Positions 1-7,562 of a DNA stretch of 48,127 bases are shown in pieces (positions within the stretch are counted from its first letter, which is position 1; every line of letters begins with the position of its first letter). A program made the translations under genes and the position numbers. The notes beneath the pieces were generated by a model. The model was not told the origin of the DNA and made no database searches. It was given only the letters and a program-made list of their open reading frames with translations. The stretch comes from Nitrospira sp. (lineage in GTDB: Bacteria > UBA10199 > SBBF01), in the NCBI GenBank assembly GCA_005240075.1, contig SBBF01000040.1, positions 1 to 48,127 on the forward strand, written 5' to 3'.

Positions 1-3
1 ACC

Positions 4-88
4 TTGCCCCTCCAGGGCAAAAAATTATTGTTAATCGTTTTCCGGGGGCTTACGCCCCCGGCTAAAAGATCTGCACCCCTTCGGGGTG
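4..88. repeat. Three tandem GC-rich stem-loops
   Basis: Three hairpins follow each other in non-coding DNA: TTGCCC/GGGCAA (4-20), CCGGGGGC-TTAC-GCCCCCGG (42-61) and CACCCC-TTC-GGGGTG (74-88). The first is flanked by A-rich sequence only on its plus-strand 3' side, so it lacks a U tract in the plus direction. Their role is unknown; they may be the end of a gene or repeat outside the window. Nothing else is seen up to 225. Confidence 0.5.
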
Positions 89-225
89 GGAAAAGAGCTG
101 CTTCTCTGCAATAACGTATAAGACTATTTTATATCTCATTTATTCTGAATTTTTTTGTCTCAAAGAACCTGAAACACAACACCCCATAGCCCTTCATCAA
201 CTCATTTCCTCCTGCTTGTTAATTC

Positions 226-615
226 TCATTTTGGCAAATTCTTATACAAGACCACATCGGGAAATGGATAATCTTTCTCATTAAACGTCAGTAAATAACA
301 CTCTTCATCTAAAGCTGTTGCCGCAATCAAACAATCGGGAAGAAGGATATTTCTTGGCCGAGCGTGGTTTCGAAGTTCGCCTCCCCTGCGAGCGACCGAT
401 TCCGTGACCGGCAGAAGGGTCATGCCGGCCACGAGCCTCTCCGTATCTTCCTTTTCGGCCGGACGCATGCCGGCATATAATTCCGCCAGGGTAATGACGG
501 AGCAATAAAGATCACCGGCATCGGATGCTTCACCGAGAATTTTTTTAGCCTTATCCTTGTGACGTAGAAAATCAATGAGGACATCGGTATCGACGAGAAT
601 TTTGTGGGGATTCAT
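226..615 (-). CDS. vapC: VapC-like PIN-domain toxin (endoribonuclease)
   Basis: A 129-residue single PIN domain, the usual VapC length. The acidic metal-binding set is visible: Asp9 and Asp11 in the first strand (LVDTDVLIDF), Glu45 (TLAELYAG), Asp94 (LPDCLIAATA) and Asp115 after the last core strand (FNEKDYP). Enzymes of this family are Mg2+/Mn2+-dependent RNases that cleave tRNA or rRNA and are held inactive by a co-transcribed antitoxin. Its start codon overlaps the stop of the upstream antitoxin gene (ATGA at 612-615), so the pair is translationally coupled. The RNA target cannot be told from sequence. Confidence 0.9.
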   Translation of the reverse strand: MNPHKILVDTDVLIDFLRHKDKAKKILGEASDAGDLYCSVITLAELYAGMRPAEKEDTERLVAGMTLLPVTESVARRGGELRNHARPRNILLPDCLIAATALDEECYLLTFNEKDYPFPDVVLYKNLPK

Positions 616-857
616 GGTTTCTGGAAGTTGCGCTCTTTACGCAGGGAACGGACAAATTTTCGTGTCGACCCCAGATCCTTTCGCAATCCCCAGGCGCCGA
701 AACTTTCAACAAGGGCTTTTTTGAAAAACCTCTTCTTCAGTTCGCGCCGAAGGGCGTCAGCCACAACTCTGCTTTGCTCACCCCGGGGTACGGCGCGCCT
801 AAAAGCGGTCAGGACGTCTTCGGGAATCAAGAAATTGGCTTGTTTCGCTGTGTTCAT
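612..857 (-). CDS. vapB: VapB-like antitoxin
   Basis: An 81-residue basic protein directly upstream of the PIN toxin and overlapping it by four bases. The N-terminal part (ANFLIPEDVLTAFRRAVP, then a helix with SRVVADALRREL) reads as a ribbon-helix-helix DNA-binding fold. The C-terminal tail is rich in Arg, Lys and Phe and would be the toxin-neutralising part. Such antitoxins normally bind the operon's own operator with the toxin. A suitable palindrome lies just upstream (870-887). The start is the first ATG downstream of the predicted promoter and only about four bases from the expected transcription start, so the mRNA may be leaderless. The exact antitoxin subfamily is uncertain. Confidence 0.75.
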   Translation of the reverse strand: MNTAKQANFLIPEDVLTAFRRAVPRGEQSRVVADALRRELKKRFFKKALVESFGAWGLRKDLGSTRKFVRSLRKERNFQKP

Positions 858-867
858 TCTAGGATTT

Positions 868-896
868 AATATAGGTTATTTCCTATAATACGTCAA
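868..896 (-). promoter_or_regulatory. Promoter and palindromic operator of the vapBC-like operon
   Basis: On the minus strand, TTGACG (891-896) is followed after exactly 17 bases by TATATT (868-873), a good sigma-70 promoter. A palindrome TATAGG-N6-CCTATA (870-887) covers the -10 box and part of the spacer, where a bound repressor would block polymerase. Transcription would begin near 861, with the ATG at 857-855. The operator role is inferred from antitoxin autoregulation. Confidence 0.65.
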
Positions 897-903
897 GGCC
901 CCC

Positions 904-1505
904 TTATTTTCCCATCTGCATTTCTACTCCGGTTTCCAGACCCACACTGCGAAGATGAATTCCATATTCGGATGACCCTGGAAAAGGGGAATAGACCGCC
1001 GCGAGGCGGACTGACAAGGATTGGTGTTGAAAACGGAGCCCAACCCCAATTTGGGGGCTGATAATCAGATAATTTTTTCCGTCTTTAATCTCCGATTCCA
1101 GTTCATTCAGATCCTCTTCGATCTTTGCCTTTTTATTGTCGGAAAGGGCCAACCATTCTTCCGGATCAACGCTCTTTTCAAATTCATCGGTCAGCGAAAT
1201 GTTTTGTCCATTTGGCGACGAGAGGCGTGCTTGACCGGCCAGACAGGAGCCATAGAAAAAAAGTCCCGCTTTTGAAGCACGGGATCCCAGCTCTTGATCG
1301 ATTCCCCCTTCGGCGTATGGCCCCCCCCATCAAAGAGTGGAGCCCCAGAAAATCAGTGTCTTCAAGATTCCCCTGAACGCCAAGTGAATTCGGCAGGATC
1401 GATCAGATGAAGGCGGCCATCCGGCGTGATCAAAAAATCGAGATCCCCCGTATGAACGGAAAAAGATCAAGAAAACGCCGGATCTTCCGCACTGCTGGTG
1501 GTTTT
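904..1505 (-). pseudogene. Decayed gene of unknown function
   Basis: Minus-strand reading gives coding-like stretches in different frames separated by stops. The first includes TGDLDFLITPDGRLHLIDPA and ends at a stop near 1376. A second, in another frame, runs through NLEDTDFLGLHSLMGG. A third starts after a TGA at 1330-1332 and an eight-base C run (1321-1328), and continues without interruption to 904 as about 140 residues ending in MQMGK. The last part is hydrophobic/strand-like (LIISPQIGVGL, SVRLAAVYSPF), and a small internal ORF could start at TTG 1150-1152. The simplest reading is one gene broken by at least two or three frameshifts. I do not recognise the family. The 3' end abuts the acyltransferase gene by 8 bases. 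Confidence 0.5.
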
Positions 1506-1513
1506 TCTCTCCT

Positions 1514-2242
1514 TTATTCGGCGAGCTGTCTCATTTCATCCATGACCTGATGATGGATCCGTTTGACCGCTTGTTCAAAATCCTCTCCTTTCTGTATTCG
1601 GGCGGGGACCGGTTTCCCGACAAAATGGATGAGTTTGACCGGAAACGGAATCAAGCCGATGCCGTAAAAAAGAGGGAGAGAAAAACGGGTCGCCTCCAGA
1701 ATTTTGATTCGAAGTTTGAGCAAAAAACGGGAATTGGAGTAGACCTCGTTAATGCCGGTACAATAAGTGGGAATAATCGGCACACGAGATTCAAGAGCCA
1801 ATCGGACAAATCCCTTTCGCCGCTCCCAGGGAATGCGTGTCATTCCCGGCTGACAGATCAATCCCTCATAAATTCCCCCGGGGCTCAACATCACGCAATT
1901 TCCTTCATCTAAAAGAGCCCGGGCATTCCGGTGATTGGCATTGACCGCCCCCCCTTTCAGAAAGAAATCGCGCACCCAGGGAATGGAAAACAAAAAACCG
2001 GCCCCCAACCCCCGCGGATAGATCCCCCTTTGCTGGATCAATGCCTTGGCCATCAAAAAACCATGAAACGGAATAATCCCATGATTCATGACGACCAATG
2101 ATCCCTTGTTTTTGGGAACATTTTCAATCCCCACCACTTCGTACCGAAAATATTTTTCCACAAAGTCGAAAATCGGCATTAGTTTGTGCAAAAAAACCGG
2201 ATCGTGAAGATGAAGCTGGTTGCGGATATGAAGCGATGTCAT
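1514..2242 (-). CDS. Lysophospholipid acyltransferase family protein (MGAT/DGAT-like)
   Basis: A 242-residue acyltransferase of the PlsC/LPLAT fold, expected to transfer a fatty acyl group to a lipid at the inner membrane. Block I is NHGIIPFHG (residues 53-61) and the later substrate block is LSPGGIYEG (about 118-126), which resembles the PGG-x-x-E block of the MGAT-like branch. The catalytic Asp that normally follows the motif His is not seen; Phe59 and His60 occupy that place. The gene begins one base after the stop of the upstream alpha/beta hydrolase, so both are probably on one mRNA and act in lipid turnover or ester synthesis. Substrate unknown; activity is uncertain because of the missing Asp. 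Confidence 0.8.
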   Translation of the reverse strand: MTSLHIRNQLHLHDPVFLHKLMPIFDFVEKYFRYEVVGIENVPKNKGSLVVMNHGIIPFHGFLMAKALIQQRGIYPRGLGAGFLFSIPWVRDFFLKGGAVNANHRNARALLDEGNCVMLSPGGIYEGLICQPGMTRIPWERRKGFVRLALESRVPIIPTYCTGINEVYSNSRFLLKLRIKILEATRFSLPLFYGIGLIPFPVKLIHFVGKPVPARIQKGEDFEQAVKRIHHQVMDEMRQLAE

Positions 2243-2243
2243 G

Positions 2244-3113
2244 TTATGATTTTAGAAAATCTCCGACCAACCTGGCAAGTTCTTCCGGCTGTTCCTGATG
2301 AACCATATGGCCGCAATACGGAAGGATCACTTTTTGGGATGAAGGGGGGAAAAAATCCATTCTCCTCTTGATTTCTTCCATCACATCCCTCCCTGCTTTC
2401 ATCCATTCATCCATTTGAGTCTTTTCTGCCGCAATCAGCAGACAGTGAGCCTCAATTTTTTTCAGGAAAGCCTCAAAGTTTTTCATCTGAAAAAGATAGG
2501 GGTGCGGCAATTTGTGTTTGGGATCGGATGCCAGGATGACTCCCCCCTTGACCTTTTTCCCCATTTGTTTGGCTAAAAAAAGAGCCTGCTCTGCCGATAA
2601 ATGGGAATTAGCTTCATTCAATCTTTGAGCCAGTTCCTTAAAATTCGCATAAATCTTGAAACGGGGAGAACCCAGCCCTTCGATCCATTTGCGGATCCTC
2701 TCCGGCCCAAGCTCGGGGGGCATATCAAAAATGCCAAACCCTTCGATATTGATAAAACGACTGATTCTTTCCGGAAAACTTCCGGCATAAAAGGACAAAA
2801 TATTTCCCCCCATCGAATGCCCCAATACATTCACCGGTTGATCGCTTGAAAATTTTTGAAAGAGCTGGTGAAGGTCGGCGATATATTCGTAAAAAAAATA
2901 ACCGAGCGGATTGGGGGTGTGGGCGCTCCGGCCAAAACCACGCAAATCGGGAGCGATGCAGTAAAAATCTTTTTGAAGATAACGGCAGACAAAATCAAAA
3001 CTGGCCCCCGTGTCCATCCAGCCATGAATAAGAAAAAGAGATGGTTTTTTGGGATTGCCCCACGTGTAACAGGTGTGACGAAGAGAGTTGATGGTGAGAG
3101 CATGGGTTCTCAT
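2244..3113 (-). CDS. Alpha/beta-fold hydrolase
   Basis: A 289-residue cytoplasmic alpha/beta hydrolase. The oxyanion-hole segment LIHGWMDTGASF (residues 28-39) is followed by the nucleophile elbow GHSMGG with Ser100, and by a C-terminal CGHMVHQEQP segment carrying the probable catalytic His269. Proteins of this shape are esterases, lipases or C-C hydrolases; the substrate is not evident. It is the first gene of a two-gene unit with the acyltransferase (one base between stop and start). It is divergent from the winged-helix/nucleotidyltransferase pair, with a 106-bp AT-rich shared promoter region. The start is the first ATG and gives a normal family length. Confidence 0.88.
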   Translation of the reverse strand: MRTHALTINSLRHTCYTWGNPKKPSLFLIHGWMDTGASFDFVCRYLQKDFYCIAPDLRGFGRSAHTPNPLGYFFYEYIADLHQLFQKFSSDQPVNVLGHSMGGNILSFYAGSFPERISRFINIEGFGIFDMPPELGPERIRKWIEGLGSPRFKIYANFKELAQRLNEANSHLSAEQALFLAKQMGKKVKGGVILASDPKHKLPHPYLFQMKNFEAFLKKIEAHCLLIAAEKTQMDEWMKAGRDVMEEIKRRMDFFPPSSQKVILPYCGHMVHQEQPEELARLVGDFLKS

Positions 3114-3169
3114 TTTATTATAGGTCCCCTATATGTTATAGTAAAATAAGTCAATAAATACAGATGATT

Positions 3170-3183
3170 AATAATTAATTATT
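3170..3183. repeat. 14-bp perfect AT palindrome in divergent promoter region
   Basis: AATAATTAATTATT is a perfect palindrome in the intergenic region between the hydrolase and the winged-helix gene, just upstream of the latter's -35 box. It could be a regulator or nucleoid-protein site. AT-only palindromes also arise easily by chance, so it is a weak call. Confidence 0.3.
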
Positions 3184-3210
3184 GATAAAACGTACAAAAA
3201 TTTGTACACT
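3182..3210 (+). promoter_or_regulatory. Promoter with palindromic operator for the wHTH/nucleotidyltransferase pair
   Basis: TTGATA (3182-3187) and TACACT (3205-3210) are spaced by 17 bases. The palindrome GTACAAA-AA-TTTGTAC (3192-3207) fills the spacer and enters the -10 box. That is a typical position for autorepression by the winged-helix product. Transcription would start near 3217, three bases before the ATG at 3220, so the message may lack a leader. Inference from sequence only. Confidence 0.6.
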
Positions 3211-3219
3211 TTATTTGCA

Positions 3220-3579
3220 ATGGTAGACTTCACGCAAATATTTGCTTCTAAAGCCAGAATCAAGACTTTAAGAACGCTGTATTATCAGGAATCTCCATTG
3301 CCTCTGAGGCATGTGGCCGTCTTGTCTCAAATGCCCCTGTTCTCTGTTCAACGGGTCCTCAATCAAATGGTTGCCGAAAAAATGGTCTCCCAAAAAAAAC
3401 AAAAAAACTACCGGCTCTTTTCATTAAACAGAAAACATCAGAGTTACCCTTTTCTCGCCGGACTGTTTGAACTGGAGATGAAAAATCAGATTCCGGCTCG
3501 GCATGATAAGAAGGCTCACAATCTCCTTGATTTCATCATGAATGCACAAGAATTGATAATGGAGGCGAAAGGCATCTAA
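3220..3579 (+). CDS. Winged-helix transcriptional regulator, probable antitoxin
   Basis: A 119-residue protein with a winged-helix fold: an N-terminal helix (FTQIFASKARIKTLRTLYY), a helix-turn-helix core (LPLRHVAVLSQMPLFSVQRVLNQM) and a basic wing (VSQKKQKNYRLFSLNR). I chose ATG 3220 over the in-frame TTG at 3202 because 3202 lies inside the operator palindrome and before the expected transcription start. It sits three bases upstream of a nucleotidyltransferase gene. The pairing is typical of AbiE-like or MNT-like toxin-antitoxin modules, in which the DNA-binding protein represses the operon and counters the enzyme. Confidence 0.75.
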   Translation: MVDFTQIFASKARIKTLRTLYYQESPLPLRHVAVLSQMPLFSVQRVLNQMVAEKMVSQKKQKNYRLFSLNRKHQSYPFLAGLFELEMKNQIPARHDKKAHNLLDFIMNAQELIMEAKGI

Positions 3580-3582
3580 AAT

Positions 3583-4221
3583 ATGGACTTGAAAAAATTT
3601 TTTAATCAGGTGTTCGATCTTTTAAAAAAAGAAAAAGTGCAATTTGCCCTGGCGGGTGGGCTGGTTGCCTCGCTGTACCGCAAAATTGAAAGACTCACCA
3701 AAGACCTCGATTTTTTGATTTTATCGGGACCGCATACCCAGGATAAGGCATGTGACATCATCAAATCGATGGGCTTAAAGCCAACCCTTATCCGAAAGGC
3801 AGATTTGGAAGGAGGCCCTTTGTTTGCGATTAAGAGGCAAAGCACCCAACCTTACATTGTGGCGGGTCGGGGGGATAAAGATTCATCAAAGATCGGTCTC
3901 GATTTTATTTTACCCGAAATGCCCTGGTTTGCCAATTCGCTGGAGCGGGCCCAACGCAACAACGTCGATTTTGGCTTTGGTCCCGTCCCCTGTTTAACCG
4001 TTGAAGATCTGATCATTGCCAAGTTGTTTTCATTAAAAAATGATCCGAGAAGATTTAATGACCTGGATGACCTTCAATCTATCTTTGATGCGGCCCCTCC
4101 TCTGGATTTGGCTTATCTATCGGGTCAAATACAAAAACTGAAACTGGGAATCCCGTCCCTTCTTAAAGCATCGGCCCCCAGGGCCTTGAATCTCATTGCC
4201 CGTAAAATTGGGCGAAAATAA
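3583..4221 (+). CDS. Nucleotidyltransferase-fold protein (AbiEii-like), probable toxin
   Basis: A 212-residue protein of the minimal nucleotidyltransferase superfamily. The core motif is Gly-Gly followed by D-x-D: ALAGGLVASLYRK (residues 22-34) then KDLDFLIL with Asp41 and Asp43. A third acidic strand is visible at GLDFILPEMPW, and VEDLIIAKLFSLKNDPRRFNDLDDL is the conserved downstream block of the AbiEii/DUF6036-type group. Such enzymes transfer nucleotides to tRNA or protein and act as toxins or in phage defence. It follows the winged-helix gene by three bases, so the two form one operon. A housekeeping role is possible but less likely. Confidence 0.78.
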   Translation: MDLKKFFNQVFDLLKKEKVQFALAGGLVASLYRKIERLTKDLDFLILSGPHTQDKACDIIKSMGLKPTLIRKADLEGGPLFAIKRQSTQPYIVAGRGDKDSSKIGLDFILPEMPWFANSLERAQRNNVDFGFGPVPCLTVEDLIIAKLFSLKNDPRRFNDLDDLQSIFDAAPPLDLAYLSGQIQKLKLGIPSLLKASAPRALNLIARKIGRK

Positions 4222-4272
4222 AAAATGAACAAAAGAACAGGTACAATTTTTTTTCAGTAGACGTCATTATTT

Positions 4273-4291
4273 AAAGGATATAATATCCTTT
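4273..4291 (+). promoter_or_regulatory. 19-bp palindrome containing a -10 box before the AAA+ ATPase gene
   Basis: AAAGGATATAATATCCTTT is a perfect palindrome (9-bp arms, one-base centre) that contains the consensus -10 TATAAT (4279-4284). The gene's ATG is at 4297, only about six bases from the expected transcription start. No good -35 box is present at 17 bases. The arrangement suggests an autorepressed or activator-dependent promoter with a near-leaderless message. Confidence 0.6.
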
Positions 4292-4296
4292 TTATC

Positions 4297-5451
4297 ATGT
4301 TTAAAAGAATTCAAGTACTTAAGTCATTGGGAAATGAATCCTGTTTTCTATGGGGGCCCCGGCAAGTGGGGAAAACAACCTTTTTAAAGGAATCTTTTCC
4401 TCACTCAAAATATTTCGATCTCATGGATGCAAAGACCTTTCAAGCCATGAGTATCCATCCTGCCCTGATGGCTGAGGAAATTTTGGCGGCTCCGGATGCC
4501 CAAAAACGGCCAATTATTGTCGATGAGATTCAAAAAATACCCCTTCTCTTGGACGAGGTTCAGCGGCTTATCGTCAATCATCAAATCACTTTCATCCTTT
4601 GTGGATCCAGCGCCCGCAAACTGAAACGGGGAGGGGCCAATCTCCTGGGAGGAAGGGCGCTGCGCTATGAACTTTTTCCTCTTGTCTCACAGGAGATTCC
4701 CAACTTTGATCTGGTACGGGCCTTAAACCACGGACTCATTCCCCGACATTATCTTTCTGACCGTCCTTTTGACCTTTTGCAGGCCTATGTGGGGGAATAC
4801 CTAAAAGAAGAAATTATGGCTGAAGCCTTGACCCGCAATGTTGCGGCCTTCGGCCGATTTCTCGAAAAAGCGGCTTTCAGCAATGGGGAAATGGTCGTGT
4901 TAAAAAACATCGCCTCGGACTGCGGCGTTGATGCAAAAACCATCAAAGCCTATTTTGAAATCATGGAAGACACGCTTTTGGGGCGCTTTGTCCCTTCATT
5001 TCAAAAAAAACCCAAAAGAAAAACAATCGGCTCTCCCCGTTTTTATTTTTTTGACTTGGGCCTTGCCAATTTCTTGCTCAAAAGAAGGGATATTCAAACA
5101 GAATCCGAACTATTTGGCAGGGCTTTTGAACATTTTATCTATCAGGAAATAACGGCTCACCAACATTACTCCCGTCTGGGTTATGAGGTAAATTATTGGA
5201 GAACGACATCCGGTTATGAAGTCGACTTTGTCTTGGGTGACGCCGAAATTCTGATAGAAGTCAAAGGGGTTCCCCAAGTGCAGCCCAGGCATTTAAAGGG
5301 GATCAAAGCTTTTTGCGAGGAATACAAAACCAGGCAAAATATGATTGTTTCACTCGATTCGGCCCCCCGGCTTGTGGAAAATATTCTCATTCTCCCCTGG
5401 AAGGAATTTTTACGCCGGCTCTGGGGAGGAGAGATTTTTAAAAGAGGTTAA
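4297..5451 (+). CDS. AAA+ ATPase with C-terminal DUF4143 domain
   Basis: A 384-residue protein of the AAA_14/DUF4143 group. Walker A is WGPRQVGKTTF (residues 19-29) and Walker B is PIIVDEIQKIP (about 72-82). The N-terminal ATPase is followed by a helical winged part (KNIASDCGVDAKTIKAYFEIMED) and a C-terminal nuclease-like core with EVDFVLGDAEILIEVKG, resembling a PD-(D/E)XK fold. Members are common in accessory regions of bacterial and archaeal genomes and their function is not established; toxin-antitoxin or defence roles have been suggested. It lies ten bases upstream of cstA but has its own palindromic promoter. A second, divergent member lies at 27495-28859. Confidence 0.85.
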   Translation: MFKRIQVLKSLGNESCFLWGPRQVGKTTFLKESFPHSKYFDLMDAKTFQAMSIHPALMAEEILAAPDAQKRPIIVDEIQKIPLLLDEVQRLIVNHQITFILCGSSARKLKRGGANLLGGRALRYELFPLVSQEIPNFDLVRALNHGLIPRHYLSDRPFDLLQAYVGEYLKEEIMAEALTRNVAAFGRFLEKAAFSNGEMVVLKNIASDCGVDAKTIKAYFEIMEDTLLGRFVPSFQKKPKRKTIGSPRFYFFDLGLANFLLKRRDIQTESELFGRAFEHFIYQEITAHQHYSRLGYEVNYWRTTSGYEVDFVLGDAEILIEVKGVPQVQPRHLKGIKAFCEEYKTRQNMIVSLDSAPRLVENILILPWKEFLRRLWGGEIFKRG

Positions 5452-5460
5452 AAGATTTAA

Positions 5461-7524
5461 ATGCAAAAAATAATCTTGATTCTGATCTGGCTCGGAATTT
5501 CACTCATCGGTTCCACCGCCTATGTCATCATTTCTTTTCATCGGGGAGAACCGCTCAATGCCGTCTGGATTTTGACCGCCGCCCTCTGCACCTACGCCAT
5601 CGGCTTTCGTTTTTACTCCAAATGGATTGCAGTGCAAGTGTTGATGTTGAATGATCAACGGGCCACTCCGTGCGAGGTTCACGAAGATGGCCGGGATTTT
5701 GTCAAAACCAACAAATGGATCGTCTTTGGCCATCACTTTGCCGCCATCAGCGGCCCCGGTCCTCTGGTCGGGCCGGTGCTCGCCGCCCAGTTTGGCTATC
5801 TTCCCGGCACTCTCTGGATTTTAATCGGCGTTGTCCTGGGGGGGGCTGTCCAAGATTTCATGATTCTCTTCTGTTCGATGAGAAGAAACGGAAAATCGCT
5901 GGGGGAAATGGTCAAGGAAGAAGTCGGGCGCATTTCCGGAATCATCGCCCTGTTGGCAATCGTCGCCATCATGATCATCCTGATAGCGGTCCTGGGTCTT
6001 GTCGTCGTCAAGGCGCTGGCCCATAGTCCGTGGGGGACGTTCACCATTGCCGCCACAATTCCGATTGCCATGCTGATGGGATGTCACCTTCGCTATTTTA
6101 GGCCCGGAAAGGTTTTTGAAGTCACCCTCATCGGAGTAACCCTTTTGTTGTTTGCAGTCTGGGGAGGAAAATTTTTCCAGCAGGCGGGGGCTGCTTCTTA
6201 TTTGACTCTCGATGCGACGACTCTCGCGTGGACTGTCATCATCTATGGACTGTCTGCATCCATCCTCCCCGTTTGGCTTCTCCTAGCGCCGCGGGACTAC
6301 TTGAGCACTTTTATGAAACTGGGAACGATCGGCGCCCTCGCGTTGGGAATCTTTTTTGTCCTCCCCCTGCTGAAACTGCCTGCAGTCACTTCCTTTATCG
6401 ATGGAACAGGTCCTGTTTTTTCAGGAAAACTTTTTCCCTTTTGTTTTATCACCATTGCCTGCGGCGCCATCAGCGGTTTTCATTCGTTGATCGCATCAGG
6501 AACGACTCCCAAAATGATCACGCGCGAATCGCATTCCCGGATGGTCGGTTATGGAAGCATGCTGTTGGAATCGTTTGTGGCCATCATGGCGATGATTGCC
6601 GCCTCCACGCTGGAGCCGGGAATCTATTTTGCGATCAACAGCCCGGCAAGTTCTGTGGGATCAACACCGGAGGCTGTTGTCACCACGATTTCTTCGTGGG
6701 GTTTTCCGGTAACTGTACAGGACATGGCCACTCTCGCTCAGAATATTGGAGAGAACACGATGTTTGGGCGTACCGGTGGGGCCCCCACTCTGGCTGTCGG
6801 CATGGCCCACATTTTCTCACAGGTGATTGGCGGGGAAAAAATGATGGCCCTCTGGTACCATTTTGCCATCATGTTTGAGGCGCTCTTTATTCTCACCACA
6901 GTGGACGCCGGAACCCGCGTCGGCCGTTTTTTGATCCAGGCCTTTTTGGGGAATGTCTGGAAGCCGCTGGGGAATCTTCATTCTTATCCCGCCAACATTT
7001 TTGCAAGCCTCTTGTTGGTTTCGGCATGGGGCTACTTTCTTTATCAGGGGGTGATTGACCCGCAGGGGGGGATCAACAGTCTCTGGCCCCTGTTTGGGAT
7101 TGCGAACCAACTACTGGCTGTGGTGGCTCTCTGTCTGGCCACAACGGTCATCATTAAAATGGACAAAAAAAAGCATGTCTGGACAACCTTGCTCCCTTTG
7201 GTCTGGCTGGTCTGTGTCACTTTTACGGCCGGCCTGCAAAAAATATTTCATCCCGATCCCAAAATCGGATTTCTGGCTCAAGCAAAAGTGGAAGGGCAAA
7301 TGCCGCAAATAATTTTTAACATGCAACTGGATGCGGTGGTGGCTGGCCTCTTTTTGATTTTGACAGGCTTGATTGTTCTGACCTGCGCCGGACGGTGGTG
7401 GCAATTATGGATAGGCAAAGCGCCTCTGGACTTGAGAGAAACACCTTCCTCATGGCTTCCGGTTGAAACAGTTTATTCTCCTGCTGTCTCAAACAAAGAA
7501 GTCATTCCACCACGGTGTTGTTAG
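5461..7524 (+). CDS. cstA: Carbon starvation protein CstA (peptide/pyruvate transporter)
   Basis: A 687-residue polytopic inner-membrane protein of the CstA family, close to the 701 residues of the E. coli protein. Typical segments are present in order: GFRFYSKWIA, the TNKWIVFGHHFAAISGPGPL block (residues 83-102), GPVLAAQFGYLPGTLWILIG, GGAVQDF, GFHSLIASGTTPKMI, and GRTGGAPTLAVGMAHIF. Family members import pyruvate or peptides during nutrient limitation. The start ATG lies ten bases after the ATPase stop with no clear promoter between. Regulation cannot be read here. It is unlikely to be functionally tied to the ATPase upstream. Confidence 0.95.
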   Translation: MQKIILILIWLGISLIGSTAYVIISFHRGEPLNAVWILTAALCTYAIGFRFYSKWIAVQVLMLNDQRATPCEVHEDGRDFVKTNKWIVFGHHFAAISGPGPLVGPVLAAQFGYLPGTLWILIGVVLGGAVQDFMILFCSMRRNGKSLGEMVKEEVGRISGIIALLAIVAIMIILIAVLGLVVVKALAHSPWGTFTIAATIPIAMLMGCHLRYFRPGKVFEVTLIGVTLLLFAVWGGKFFQQAGAASYLTLDATTLAWTVIIYGLSASILPVWLLLAPRDYLSTFMKLGTIGALALGIFFVLPLLKLPAVTSFIDGTGPVFSGKLFPFCFITIACGAISGFHSLIASGTTPKMITRESHSRMVGYGSMLLESFVAIMAMIAASTLEPGIYFAINSPASSVGSTPEAVVTTISSWGFPVTVQDMATLAQNIGENTMFGRTGGAPTLAVGMAHIFSQVIGGEKMMALWYHFAIMFEALFILTTVDAGTRVGRFLIQAFLGNVWKPLGNLHSYPANIFASLLLVSAWGYFLYQGVIDPQGGINSLWPLFGIANQLLAVVALCLATTVIIKMDKKKHVWTTLLPLVWLVCVTFTAGLQKIFHPDPKIGFLAQAKVEGQMPQIIFNMQLDAVVAGLFLILTGLIVLTCAGRWWQLWIGKAPLDLRETPSSWLPVETVYSPAVSNKEVIPPRCC

Positions 7525-7562
7525 AATTTGTTTCAAATCAGAAGAGAAAAAAGAAGGAATCC

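Noticed and set aside
4-20. Intrinsic terminator
   Set aside because: The stem is followed by A residues on the plus strand, and on the minus strand the T run comes before the stem, so no U tract follows it in either direction.
6228-6878. 216-residue plus-strand ORF inside cstA
   Set aside because: It is a shadow frame of cstA, rich in His, Cys and Arg and without any domain.
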